A stretch of 64,000 nt of DNA from Fragilariopsis cylindrus CCMP1102 (Eukaryota > Bacillariophyta > Bacillariophyceae > Bacillariales > Bacillariaceae), in contig FMBT01000450.1 in NCBI GenBank assembly GCA_900095095.1, positions 1-64,000 of the forward strand, in the 5' to 3' direction. Below are positions 1 through 12,227 of this stretch, in pieces; within the stretch, counting starts at the first letter, position 1, and each line of letters begins with the position of its first letter. The position numbers were made by a program, and so were the translations under genes. The notes under the pieces are model-generated. The model did not search any database. It was not told the DNA's origin and saw only the letters and a list, made by a program, of their open reading frames with translations.

Positions 1-208
1 AGTTCTTTTACCCCCATTGATTCTCTTACTTCTCTTTTTTGGGTTACCAGTTTTGGCGGTCGTCGTGGTGGTGGTGGTGGCTGCGGCGGTTGTGCTGCTG
101 CTGCTGCTGCTGCTGCTGCCGTTATTGTTGTTATTATTATTCTCTGTAACTTCCCCCGTTTCAATATATTGTCAGCGCCAGCACCATCGTTATCGTTGTC
201 GCTAACTT
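1..208. repeat. Low-complexity trinucleotide tract near the window edge
   Basis: The stretch is dominated by GTG and GCT/CTG triplet runs at about 66-125 and has open frames on both strands that encode only homopolymeric Val/Leu or Ala/Pro runs. It lies downstream of the small gene that ends at 209. It may be 3' UTR or the edge of another gene, but nothing here can be called as coding. Confidence 0.5.
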
Positions 209-807
209 CTAAAGGGACGAGATTTCCTGCTTCAATATATATAAAGAGCCTGTTCGGTTGCTTAGCATAATCTTTTCTTTCTGCTTTACCCATTCTGCAT
301 CATCTCTCATCAATATTTTCTCTGCCCGATCTCTATCATCTTGACTACAGAATTTTTCTATGTATGATTAATTTCATCATTTTTTCTAATCCAATTGATT
401 TTAATGTTGTTGCGAATAATGTCATACCTACAATAAAAAAATGTATCGTCATCAACTCTTGAATCCCAAAAACATCTATGATTAAAAAATCTTTGATTTT
501 CTTCTGCATATACACTTGCTTTTTGATTTGTATCGAATCCATGTCGTAAACATGTATGTAAATAGTGATTGGATGATAATATTCTTCTAAATACAGTTTC
601 TACTGAAGTATTATTATGTTGATGAAACATTGGATATTCAGGATGATACGATGTTGCTACTCTTTCAAAAGATTCTTTTAATTTAGCTTCTGTTAAAACA
701 AATGTATCTATATCTTTTTTGGTTTTTGATTTTGTTTTTGTTGTTTCCGTTCCCCCTTCATCTTTGACTAATCCTAATATAACGCATGATATTAAAAATG
801 TATCCAT
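209..807 (-). CDS. Small hypothetical protein, two exons, possible signal peptide
   Basis: I do not recognise the family. Exons are 807-428 and 344-209, joined across an 83-nt GT...TAG intron (427-345). Splicing keeps the frame: the codon AG|T is completed and the protein runs on as FFYCSQDDRDRAEKIL to a stop at 209, 171 residues in all. The first 14 residues are hydrophobic (MDTFLISCVILGLV) and could be a short signal peptide, followed by a Lys/Thr-rich linker (about 20-32). Four cysteines are spread along the chain. The C-terminal half is charged and probably helical. The intron was inferred because the unspliced frame ends early at 358 while a clean coding frame starts at the acceptor. The upstream region has CT-rich tracts near 950. 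Confidence 0.5.
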
Positions 808-2209
808 AATTGCATAAGTGATACTTGTATTGAAAATGAAAAGAAAAAAAAAGAACGAAGGAGAGAGAACAAAGGAATCTGATTTCTGATTTCTGATCTC
901 TGATTCAATTTCGATTCCGATTCAAATTACAATTACAATTAATAATTTCTCTCTCTCTCTCTCTTTCTTTCTCTCTATTCTTCGAGCACACACAGCGGGA
1001 CAAACGAACGGTCGGTCGGGTGTAATATATTTATCGTTGTTTGTCTTTTGCAAAATTTACTGCACAAACACAAATCACAAATGATTTTTGAAATCAGAAA
1101 AAGAAGACAAAAGGCGGTGGTTCCACTTTTAGAAAGAAGAATTAAAAAACTATAAAACTGCCGCCATGCATGTCATGCCTGTCATGCCATACAGGTATTC
1201 TAACCCACACACCCTCCTATTTGCTTACCTTGCTTCCTCTTCTTCCTGCTGAAAATCCGTTTAGTTTCTGTACGGTAACATTTGAACAAGAAAAGCGAAA
1301 TGAACCAAATCAATGTTTTTCAATTGAACAATAATGAGCAACGAGCAATGATTTAATGAGAATGCTAATTTAGCAGACTTTAGACTCCGTTCGTTGTGGT
1401 GTTGCTATAAATTAAGGGGTCATTTCCATGTATACACACAGTAGATACAGTATCTATGTTCGTGGTTTGGGGGTAGGAAACTGCGCATTTTTTGTACATA
1501 GTACAATAGTGCTTCCCTATTTGAATGTTTGAAGCTCTTCAAACGGGACCCTTACGCGTGACACGTTTTCAGAAGTAGGTGCTGTGATGAATTCTACATA
1601 TTATATTATTTTATTCTCAATCTAACTACAGTACAGTAATGTGCTAATCATTCATCTCATCATTCATCATTTATACAGTAGTGGTAACAACAGAAGAAAG
1701 AAGAAGAAAGAATAGGTAACGGACGGTAACTTATGAATAAAATACGGTACAGCAGCCCTACAGTAAGCTAACAATGGTAGTAAATCATATGTAGGACTAA
1801 GTATGAATAATGAATTATTATTGTGCAATATAGGTGTGTATGTTTAATTTTTTGGATGTGTTTCGTATCGTATTCTTTTCCTTCCCATTTATCAATAGTT
1901 CGCAAAGGTAATAGATAGTAAGTAAGTAAGTAGTAGTAGTGGTACATAACCAAGACAGAGCTTGATTGATCGACCGGGCTCTAGCGTTCCTTTTTGTTTG
2001 TTTTTCTTCTTGTTGACAGCTAGAGAGCAACCGATATCGTTCAATCCGTTTGTTTAGTGGCGTTTGTTTGTTTGTTTGTTTGTTGTTGTCTTCTTCTTCT
2101 TGAAATGAATCAATGAATGTAACTTGTTTGTTTGTTCGTGTATGATGAAACGTGAAGTACTGTTAGTGGGTGTCGAATTCTGAATTGCTGAATTGCTGAA
2201 TTCTTCTTA
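808..2209. other. Intergenic region with microsatellites
   Basis: This is the promoter side of the gene ending at 209 and the 3' side of the haloperoxidase gene. It holds a (CT)n tract at about 951-975, GTTT repeats near 2060-2085 and TACAGTA-type motifs near 1446 and 1629. I see no convincing gene. Confidence 0.5.
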
Positions 2210-4275
2210 TTAATCATAACCAGCACTGTATGCATTTTCTAAGAAATCAGAAGCAGATACACCATCAATGGTGCATGCATCAGAATCAAATGTATTCCAA
2301 TCAAATGATAATGCTTCCATTTTTGTTCGTAACATATTAGCTTTATAACCATACTTTTCTTCCATCATACTAGGAAAATTTTCACGTATGATACGTTGTC
2401 CAATATTTAATCCAGCAATATTATCCTAATGGCAAAAATGAATGAATGAATGAATGAAATAGAAAGGAAGAAAAACGTGTTTGTGAGAACAGAAGTAAGT
2501 TTGTCTTCGGGCCGAACAAAGTTGACGTCTGCGCCGCGTACATACAAGGCTAAAGAACATCGTGAACGAACACAAACATTACAAAACATACCATCTGATA
2601 ATGTACACCTGCAACAGTTCGAGCATATGATGTTGCATAATCAACACGTAATGCTTCACAATATTGATCTGGTGTTATTTTACATATTGCTGGTATCCAA
2701 TAACTACATGTTGATCCTGCAGAATGCATTGCAGGATACGAGGGATGCATTGGTGAACCATCTTCGTATGCAGTAAATTCTGCAGCATGTGATAAATTCA
2801 TACTTTTAATAAGTGTAACAATATCATCTGGTATGTCATCATTTTCTGTTGTAAAACCACCATTAGCAATTAACCAAACAAGTTCTTCTGGACGTGGCAT
2901 ACCAACATTCCATTTTAACATAAAATCAATAGCAGCAACTTCTTCTACTGACCATATATTAATTGATGCCATTCTAACTTCTGTACCAACAAAATCAACT
3001 GCACTTCTAAATGGACTCATATCACGATGCATTTCTATACCATCTTTAAACATTTGTTCAATAATAGTTGCTTGATGATATCCAGGATATTCACCTTTTA
3101 CAGCATTTGCAATATCTGTTAATGATGACATTTCTTCCCATGTTGCTGTATTTGTTATTAAGTTTATAGATTGGTTGATGTTATAGAAAGATGAATGAGT
3201 GAGAGAGAGAGAGAGAGAGAGGGTAGAGTAGAGTAGAGAATGAGGTGAGAGATATGAATGAAAAAGAAAGAGGAATGGAATCGAATCAAATCAAATCAAA
3301 TCAAATCAAATCGAATCGAATCGAATCGAATCGAATCAAATCAAATCAAATCAAATCAAATCAAATCAAATCAAATCAAATCGAATCAAATCAAATCGAA
3401 TCAAATCAAATCGTTCATTTTATTTCATCCACTCAGAACGAACACACAACACAACACTTCTTTTTTAAAAAACGAAACGAATATACATACGTACCAGGCC
3501 AATGATTTAAACTAGATGGTGAATCACCATTTCTTCTTGCAATTTGTACCTGAACAACATGACGTAATTCATCCCAATATAATGGATTACCAGGATATAC
3601 AGGAGTGTTGTAAGCATGTTCTAGCCAATAACTTGATGGTCTAGTATCACCATGTAATTGATAATCACCTGGTAATACAACAGAATCTGCCATAGTTTCA
3701 CGTACTATTAGTGTTACTTTATCAGATCCAGCTACCAATGGATAATCAGATGCCATCAAAGGGAATACAGATGAATGTACACCTTTTATATAATCACGAC
3801 TTGGCGTGTATCTCCATGCATTTGTATTACCATATCCATCAATAACTGGTGGTATTTTGTTAAATCGTATTTCTGATAATGAACGACCCTGTCTTCCACC
3901 ATATCCACCTTTTGTTGGTGTTATTTTTGTTGTATCGACCGGTGTATAACTATACGTATAATCATCATCTTTATTAAAATAATGTCCACCATGATTTGGA
4001 CTCCAATATTGATCATCATCATAAAGATCATCATCATACCCATCTAATCGTATAATAACTAATGGTAAATTTGGCGCAATTCTGTTTGTACGTTTTTGAA
4101 GTTTACGTATGCTTTGTTGAAGATAACTAGTACTGGTAACACCTTGTTCATGATCGGATGATGAAGAAGTAGAAAATAAAGCAATGCATGCCACTACTGC
4201 TGTTGTTGCAACAATAATTCCAATGCATTTTTTAGTCATAAAAGTAGAGGAGGATGAAATTGAAGAAGACGTCAT
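2210..4275 (-). CDS. Vanadium-dependent haloperoxidase / PAP2-superfamily protein, membrane-anchored
   Basis: Three exons (4275-3495, 3145-2592, 2425-2210) splice in phase to 516 residues. Introns are 349 nt (gtacgt...acag) and 166 nt (gtatgt...ttag). The three active-site blocks of vanadium haloperoxidases and acid phosphatases appear in order: KX6RP at K338-P346, a PSGH-like block reading HPSYPAMHS with the histidine at about 401, and RX5HX3D at R436, H442 and D446. The second intron falls inside the last block, just before D446. A hydrophobic segment at about residues 16-36 after a Ser/Thr-rich N-terminus suggests a signal anchor. In the family a vanadate or phosphate bound by these residues drives halide oxidation or phosphate-ester hydrolysis, and sequence alone does not decide which. 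PAMH in place of PSGH is a departure from the usual motif. Superfamily is confident, substrate unknown. Confidence 0.85.
3279..3412. repeat. Pentanucleotide microsatellite (ATCAA/ATCGA)n inside an intron
   Basis: About 25 near-perfect 5-bp units lie within the first intron of the haloperoxidase gene (3494-3146). A GA microsatellite lies beside it at about 3200-3222. Both are spliced out in the model. Confidence 0.9.
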
Positions 4276-5461
4276 TGTTTAAATTTTTTCCTTTTATTGA
4301 CCGTTGGTTTTGTCGGTCGTTCCTTCCTATTGCTTTCGAAGAAGAAGTTACAGTAACTTTAAAAAATACGCGTAATTTTACTTTTGTGAAAGATTTGTGG
4401 ATGATAGGTGAACGGTAAAAAGTGCAATTAAAAGCCGAGAAATGCATGTGTAGCGAACAAGGGCGAAAGTGAAAAATACAGTATTTCGATCTTTACTTCT
4501 TCACACTTTCCTGCTTATCATGCTTCCGTTTCCACAAACTTTTTTAGAAAACGAAATTATATGTGACAACACATACTACTTTTTGAGCGCCAATAATATC
4601 TGGTAAGGGCTTATAACGCGCGTACCCAGTTTTGACTACTATGGCATTTCGCGACCTAATATTCACTTGAAGTACATACATAATTTATTTAAAAACAAGT
4701 ATCTCACGTTGTGTACTTAATTACATTAAAAATAGTTGATGCAAGTTGTGAATGTTCATGAACGTCGATTATAAAATTTATGAACGGATATCGGAAGGTG
4801 TGCTGGTAGGCCAATCGATTCAAAATCTCTTACTGTATCACATAGTTTGTTTCACAATTGGCGCGACATTGTCCGTATTGGACAAGTCATTAAAAAAGAA
4901 GACGTGGAATGCTAGTTTTTCAACAATACTTATGGATTAGCGCTTTCTTCCTCTCCGATGTGGATACAAAAAACAAAAGATCGGAAAATTTCGCACGAAC
5001 TAGGCATTTTCCTTTCAAACGGACAAGCAAGCAAAGGTGATGGGAGATTGGATGAACATACTGTACTAAATGGCATACTACTAGTACATGCGATGATGGT
5101 ACATGAAATAGTACAGTATGAGGGCGGGTAAAGTACCACTTTACGTACTGTACTGTAGCTCACAAATCTAGCTAATGTAGCATACAGTCATTCTTTGTCT
5201 GTAGCTCTAATGGGGAGAACATCCTATGATAAGTGGAAATTATTACATGTCGACAATACAGAAGTACAGCCGTAGTGTAGTAATAAATTACAAGTGGGAA
5301 TGATCAAAACTAAGCATACAATTTATATATCGTAATAAATACTACTTTAATTATAGTGTACGTTGTTATTTTTATTTGTTGTTTGTATATATCCCTTCCT
5401 CTTCTTACTAATTCACGTGTACACCATATTTAATAACAAAAGATATATGCCTAATGCATGC
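4276..5461. other. Intergenic region, no gene seen
   Basis: AT-rich sequence with short unsupported frames on both strands. TACTGTA-type motifs recur at about 5055-5160. It probably carries the haloperoxidase promoter and the 3' end of the OTU gene. Confidence 0.5.
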
Positions 5462-7388
5462 TCAGAGTCTCATTAGATCTCCACCTTCATCTTCGTATAA
5501 AGCAAAGTCAGGGTTATTTAGTTCAACAGCATTAGTAAGACCAACTGGATCTTCGACGGCTGGATCTTCAATGACAACTGGATCTTCAATGACAACTGGA
5601 TCTTCGACGGCTTGATCTTCGACGAATGGATCTTCGACGAATGGATCTTCGACGGCTGGATCTTCAATGACGACTGAATCTTCAATGACAACTGGATCTT
5701 CGACGGCTTGATCTTCGACGGCTTGATCTTCGACGAATGGATCTTCATCGACAACTGGATCTTCATCAACAACAGCTTCGACGACTGGATCTTCATCGAC
5801 AACAGCTGGAGCTTCGACAGCTGGAGCTTCGACAACTGGATCTTCGATAACAGGAGCTTCGACGGCTGGATCTTCAACGCGTTGTTTCTTGTTTTTTGCT
5901 TTTTCTAATTCTATCAGATCATCCCGTTGATGGATTTCTTTGTTGCTATATTTTATGAATTCTGCAACTGTATTGGGTGGACTTGGGCCGTTGGTATACT
6001 TTAATGTTTTTAGTACACTTGAATTGGGTGCTTCAGAATCGGAAAGTTCAATTGCAGCCTCATAATGCTGATCAATTCTACCTGTATAGAGCACTGTTAT
6101 CATGGCACCATTATTACTGGCACATGGAATGTCATGACAATGATCTTCACCATCTTGGTTTAATACACGAACATTAAAATCGTACAACTCTGCAAAAACG
6201 GATAGTTCAATATGATCCCCATATACTCCAGACCTTTTCATATTGTTTAAGTATGCTTCTGCACTCACAAAGTCTTCCACCCCTTGATGGTTGCACAAAG
6301 GGATTGATTCTCTAAAATCATCCAAATTATCAAGCATGTGTTGGACAATCTCTTGCCGAAGATATGTTGCATCATCACCCTCATGTGCATCTTCATCAAG
6401 ACGTGTTGTTAATTTATATAATATTTCGTATGTATGTCCAATCACTGATAATCCTCGTTTTGTGAGTTCTTTACGAAGATCTACCACTATAGACAAACGA
6501 TATGCATAAAACAAACGAATAAATAGTGAGGGATGACGACAAAGAGAAAGACTCTGTGCTTATTAGGCATGATGATTAGTAATATGTTGTAGACACCTCT
6601 GTTATGTAGTTCGTACCTTTCATCTTTGTAAACGCCATTTTTTGTCGTTCACATTTTCTTTCACGATCGAGGTCAATACCCATATCTTGTAATAGGTATG
6701 CCAACGAAAGAAACAAACAATTTCCGTCTCGGGCCATAAGCACAATGCTGTACCATTGATTCGCTCCATTCTTAGTATAATGTACAAATTTTAGTACCCA
6801 TACCCATTCGTTTCCTGGTTGACGCTCGCATGAATAGTAGAATTTTGTATCATCAGCAGTACTAGTACTAGTAATAGCATCAGCATCAGCATCAGCAATG
6901 TGTTCTGTTGTACTAGTAGCACTAGTATTAGTAGTAGTAGAATTACCATGCATGGCAACGTTATCGGATTTTAATTCTCTTCGAGTTGGAGGAGTAGGGA
7001 CAACTGTACGGTTTTTTGGGTCAGCCTCCTCGTTTTCCTTGTAAAGTCCTCGGGCGTTGTTGTATTCTTTTTGATAATAATCTTCTTCATCACTATCATC
7101 ATCGTAATCGACATGATACAACATGGATTGTTTGGTATCTGCATCCACCCATCTTGTTGATGTGATAGTTCCAAAGTATAATCCCAAATCGAACATCTTA
7201 GCGACGCGTGTATTTATAGCACGAAGACGATAAGCTGTACCAGCATCATCGTCATCGTCGCTATTCAATTCTTGAAGTTGAGAAGTTGCTTCAGAAGAAG
7301 CATCATCAACAGCAGCAATGTGTTCTTCACATACCAAAATCGGTGAATCGTTGGTACCATTACCACTACTAATAGAATCAGAATTCAT
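5462..7388 (-). CDS. OTU-family cysteine protease with N-terminal Tudor-like segment and acidic repeat tail
   Basis: Two exons (7388-6617 and 6486-5462) join across a 130-nt intron (gtacga...ctatag) to give 598 residues. OTU enzymes remove ubiquitin from substrates. The catalytic motif DGNCLF lies at 221-226 with nucleophile C224. The matching GVYGDHIELSVFAELY segment and the catalytic HY (H398-Y399) are in exon 2, so the intron splits the protease domain. Upstream, residues about 61-112 (VAKMFDLGLYFGTI ... YHVDYDDDSDEEDY) resemble the Tudor-like 'YxV.YDDGDxED' module common in diatom proteins. The tail (about 455-580) is built of degenerate E-D-P-V/A-V-E/I units, Pro-Val-acid rich and likely disordered. 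The 5' region resembles that of the gene at 12228-12797. Confidence 0.85.
5550..5875 (-). repeat. Coding minisatellite in the OTU gene tail
   Basis: Degenerate 12-15-bp units around GATCTTCGACG / GATCTTCAATGAC are repeated about 20 times and encode EDPVVE / EDPAVE-type units. Unit lengths are multiples of three, so copy-number change keeps the reading frame. Confidence 0.85.
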
Positions 7389-7646
7389 ATTTAGTAATAG
7401 TAATACTTAAAAGGAAAAAAAAAGAAATGGAACAGCAAACAATAACAAAGATCGGGAGTGAGTGAGTGAGTGAGAGAATAAGAGATTGATTATAATATTA
7501 ATATCAAGATGCTGTTGACGTCGACGTTGCATGACATTATGTATATCAAATGAATTCGGTGTTAATCGATCGTTGTTTATGTTGATGCATGTATATGTTA
7601 ATTTTAGTCCTTTATCAGGACTCACATTAGTATGTATTTTATCTTA

Positions 7647-7682
<36 letters not shown>

Positions 7683-8179
7683 TTCGAATGAAAATACGAA
7701 GGGGGTAGTAGTAGCAATCCAATGCCGCACACGTCGATGAGGACGATGAGGACGATGATGAGTCTGTTTTTGAGCAATTCCGATGTCGAATACAAGTAAA
7801 TAATAACAGAAGTGTATTTTGTGTGTCTGAGACCGTCTGTCGATTTGTCGATAATGATTGAATTGAGGAATAATGAGCAAGCAAGTAGGTAGTAGTCCTC
7901 GAACTTTTGAATCAAATTTGGAAACTTTTGGTCTTCTCACACACGCAATGCTGCTGCGTACTGTGCATGGGTAACAAAGTTAAATCGTGCGTTAGCTAGC
8001 ACCCATCCTCCTTTGTACGGGGCTGTGGGTGGAATCACTCCATGCCTGAGGTTGTTCTAAACGGCCGTAGCTCAATAATGCTTTTGATACAGCCAGTACT
8101 GCTGCCTTTTAAATTTCTAGCTAATGTTAGTAGTAGAGACTGATGATCGATTCGATTCGAAAAAAAAGAGAATTTCAAG
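7389..8179. promoter_or_regulatory. 5' region of the OTU gene, similar to the 5' region of the 12.2-kb gene
   Basis: The block contains a short conserved start context (ATTCATATTTAGTAATAGTAA just upstream of and across the ATG), GAGT repeats, a perfect CT microsatellite at about 7649-7680, and a stretch near 7750-7835 closely matching 13692-13780. I see no convincing gene in it. Promoter function is inferred from position. Confidence 0.45.
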
Positions 8180-8375
8180 CTTCCTCCAGTCAGCGCTAAG
8201 TTACCGTGCGCTATCGCTGTGAACCATTTAAAATCCTCGTAAAATCTTCGCTTATTTCTATTCTTTTTCGTACATTTCGCATTTAATGGGTAGATTTTCA
8301 GGTTTCAACACGCTTTTTTATTGTGTAATCCAAGCAATCTATAGCGCGAAGTAACTTAGCGTTGACTGGAGAAAG
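8180..8375. mobile_element. MITE-like element with about 25-bp terminal inverted repeats
   Basis: The left end CTTCCTCCAGTCAGCGCTAA and the reverse complement of the right end, CTTTCTCCAGTCAACGCTAA, match over about 25 bp. The 196-bp interior is AT-rich and non-coding. Its first eight bases, CTTCCTCC, and the CGCTAA that follows recall the element at 56831-56994. No clear target-site duplication remains. Confidence 0.6.
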
Positions 8376-8536
8376 TCATTCGTTGTTAAGGAACAAGGCA
8401 AGGAGGGTTGTTTTGTTCACGACTAGCACTATCGGTTGCGTGTTAGAAGAGGTATTAGCGCATTTCAAACCATCAATCATGAAATGAACATCATCATCAT
8501 ACACATACAGTTTATCTATCTATTGTACCAGCTGAT

Positions 8537-8980
8537 GCCAGTTGTTTTTGTAGAACAACTTGTTCTTGTTTCTGTTGTTTCATAATTTGTGTTGATACAA
8601 AATAGAATTAGAATGCACTACCAGAAGAGTGAGGATGCAAAAGCAATTTACCAAGCAGTGCAAATCCTTGCACTGCACAGCACAGCACAGCACATGCAGG
8701 TATGCCGCCAGTTGTTTTTGCAGAACAACGTGTTCTTGTTTCTATTATTTCATAATTTGTGTTGATACAAAAAAGAATTAGATTGCACCAGGATAGAAGA
8801 GGATGCAAAGGCAATTTACCAAGCAGTGCAAATCCTCACACAGCATAGCACAGCACAGCACATGCAGGTATGCCGCCAGTTGTTTGTGCAGAACAACTTG
8901 TTCTTGTTTCTGTTGTTTCATAATTTGTGTTGATATGGAATAGAATTAGATTGCACCAAAAGCAAAGAGGATGGAAAGGT
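8537..8980. repeat. Three-copy tandem repeat, about 170-bp period
   Basis: Units start at about 8537, 8707 and 8875, each beginning GCCAGTTGTTT and sharing the GAACAAC-TGTTCTTGTTTC core and a trailing CAGCACAGCACATGCAGGTA segment in the first two. Non-coding. It abuts the 2.4-kb dispersed repeat but is absent beside that repeat's other copy. Confidence 0.8.
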
Positions 8981-11390
8981 AGATGCACAAAATAACAGGA
9001 AATGTGCAGGTTTGTGTTGATGGTGTTGTGGTGGCTCCAAATAATATCTTTTACCCACTGCTTTTATTGTTGTGGAAACATTCCAGTTAAAAAGCACAGG
9101 CTCTTTCATTTATTTGTCTACCAGTGTGTTTACCCTTGCCAGCTTGGGCCAACAAGAAAACATCAACATGTATATAACCTTCTAACCTTAGTGTCTCTCT
9201 TGTATGAGTGCTACTCTTTGTGTACATCCCACTGTCTAGTCTGTGGTGTGCTTACTTCTACACACACCCCTCTAAATCTTGACATATCAGGTTATTCCTC
9301 AGCCTGATTATAAGTACTTTATAAAAGTACCTATAAAGCGCACATTTCTTCTAGTCTGTATTTGTGTGCTTACTTTTTTACATACCCCCTCTAAATTTTG
9401 GCATAACACATTCATTATAGAGTCCAAGTCTAACCTACTCCATAATGATGGTGAAGCTTATTATGAGGGTGTATAGTTCAATGTGGTGTGTTTGTGTGTG
9501 CAAAACACTACCACCACCACCACTTGGATTTTTTTCTAACAGCAGCAGCAGTGCAATGATGTTTTCACTGGCAGGTATCACTAAGTCATTTTTTGATCTA
9601 AAGGTTATCCATAAATAACATCATACTACTAGGAAGAATGATGATGTAGCCTTTTTACCGTCAGCCGCAGTTCATATCACTAAAAAGGTTGTGATGTTGC
9701 GCTTTTTCAACACAGACACACAGACACAGACACAGACACAGACACAGACACAGACACAGACACACACATACAGACACACACACAGACACACAGGCTGCAG
9801 GCAGGCAGACTTGTCTATTGTCATGCCACCCACAACATCACATCTTCATCTCCTTCTCACAAGCCTGCCTTGGTTTGTTGTATCATGCAATTACCACTAT
9901 CTTCTCAACTGTGTTCCTTTGAGGGATATGATTTTGATAGAATGAAGTTGTACAGTGAAGTATTGCTCCCACAAGAAGATGCATGTTGTGAAAAACTGAG
10001 AAGCCACCGCACTCCTGCTACCATACTTTTTCTGATTCCACCCCCCCCCCCCCCCCTTCTCTGTGCGGTATATTATACATAAAGCTTTTTTGGTAGTGTA
10101 CTATTAGCTAGCACAATCTAACTGGTGTGTGGCAGTAACAATTGATCCAAGTTATTACTACTAATGAGACAAAAATATTCTCACTCATGGTTTGCACAGG
10201 AATTTACCAATATGCACTATTGCACTAGTAGTAAAAAACAATTGCGAGTTTTCAATGCACTGGAGACATGCAGCAACAACAAGTACATACAGTAGCAGTG
10301 TCTGTAAAATGTGCAGCAACAGTTACTACAGTTGCTATTGTTGCATGTCTGAAAGAAAAAGGCACTAACAGAAAAACCTACCACTAAAGAACTGTTAGAG
10401 ACCATCATCATACATCAAACACATGATATAATACATGACAAGATGATGGGTTTGGGGGCGAGGATCTGCCTATATTCTATGCAGTGGATCTGAGACTGAT
10501 GATGCATGCATGGAGGACTATTTTGGCAATGAGATTGTCAGTGTTTCTGGTAATTTGTTTAGTAGTGGTATCAACCCAAACCATAAACAAGTCAACTAAT
10601 GTGGTGTGCATGTGTACAGTGTTGTTGAACTCTCTAGGACACAGTGTACACCTACGCTACCTAATAGAATTGATTTAGCCACTGGCAATATTGAATGATG
10701 ATTTGTGAAATGTAACAGATTTTGGAGATATTGCAGTGACATATAATTTTTGAGTTTGATTAGTTTAATTTGTAATCCTAAAATTTGTCATTATACTAAC
10801 CCATTGTCAACGGGTATGTTTGATGTCTTTCTTGGATCATTTTTTACTACTATCATAGATCCCGTCTGGTACATGCTGTTCAAGGATTTAGTATCCCAAC
10901 CAACCTCCTGATACTATGCATGTGTTTGTTTACTCTTACCTACACTGTTCACTACTACTTTAATTGTGACATCAGCTGCTAGCTGATGTAGGTAGGAAGA
11001 AAGGTGTACCAGATATTTGTATAAAGATGTGTGCTCACATACATCATTATTTGCAAAACAAACTCCCCAAGGAATTTCTCTAATTGCTAAGGTTTATGAT
11101 GTACAGTGGTGGTGGCGAAGCATGCTACTTATTGCTATTATTTACTACTATGAACAGTCGTCACTACCCCATACTGCATACCGCATTGCTAAGGGAATGC
11201 GTGCTTAAACATCCCAACACGTCACCCCCACCTCCTACTTCTAGCAAAACAAGCTAATATACAAGAGACAAAAAAACAACAGCATCAGTGAGTTCTAGGA
11301 CAACTTCTACTTCTACTTCCTAGTACCACCTAGACCTGGTGGGAATAAGATAATAGACAAATAGAAAACCATAAACAAACAAATAAGCTA
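8981..11390. repeat. 2.4-kb dispersed repeat, copy 1 (inverted relative to 32735-38030)
   Basis: The sequence matches the reverse complement of about 32735-38030 along its length once the three inserted elements in that copy are removed. Examples are 9120-9250 against 37740-37890 and 10980-11200 against 32930-33140. It carries its own (ACAGAC)n tract (about 9714-9790) and a poly-C run (about 10039-10056), matched by GT and G runs in the other copy. A short reading stretch near 10462-10570 (shared core ETDDACMEDYFGN) is also legible in the other copy, so the repeat probably derives from a protein-coding element or gene. It is decayed and I cannot assign a family. Confidence 0.75.
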
Positions 11391-11573
11391 GATTCTGAAA
11401 ATGTTGGTTTTCTTGACAGGGGGTAGGCAACAACCACGTTTGGAAGGGTTGGCGTTTCATATTACTACGTACTTAGTTAGACACAGAGAAAGAGAGTAGA
11501 AAAGGAGTCTCTACTTTGTTTGTAGCAGGCTAGACAGAAGAGTCAACACAGGAAACCCCTCATGCATTTAGAG

Positions 11574-11617
<44 letters not shown>

Positions 11618-12227
11618 TACCATGCTGCTTTTGAATGTGCTGTAAAGCTAAAGGCAGAATCCATTCCTCAATTAAAAATATATCCGCATACTATCTAGCA
11701 ATAATTGGTTGACAGTTTATCATTGGAGTGAACTATATGACTCAGCACAATGAACAAGGTTCTACATCACAGTTACAAAGAAAAGGGGAAAAGGTCGAAA
11801 TATCATGGATAGATATCTTCAGTTTACACCCCCTACCCTTTGTGTTGTATGTATGGAAGGAATGATGCACTATCATTACCATCTTCTTCGCCTTCTCCAC
11901 CAAAGAAATTGAAGATAACAGCAACAGCAACATCTGCAACTGCTAATAATACTTCAGTAGTCGAATCTATGGTGACAAATGCAACAGCAACAACAGCAAC
12001 AACATCTGCAACTGCAACGACTAATATAATGATTTATGCAATGGACTTGTACTGTATTTTAATGTCAATATAGTAAAGTAATTTTACAACACATAAATAA
12101 ATGTACTTAACAGGATTCAAGCTATAAGGAATTTTCGGTATTTTACGCGCAGATAAAAAGATAAATAAAAATAAAAATCTTTGTTGGAGGTGCGAATAGT
12201 TAAAATGAAGAACGTGACAAAATAAAT
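11391..12227. other. Intergenic region with (CAG)n tract
   Basis: It contains an (AGC)n microsatellite at about 11578-11616 and degenerate ACAGCAACA repeats near 11920-12015. No supported gene. Confidence 0.5.

Noticed and set aside
17-205. 62-codon frame with Val/Leu runs
   Set aside because: Composed almost entirely of translated GTG/CTG microsatellite.
8065-8110. tRNA-like start GGCCGTAGCTCAAT
   Set aside because: The sequence that follows does not form a cloverleaf: no anticodon or T-arm pairing can be found.
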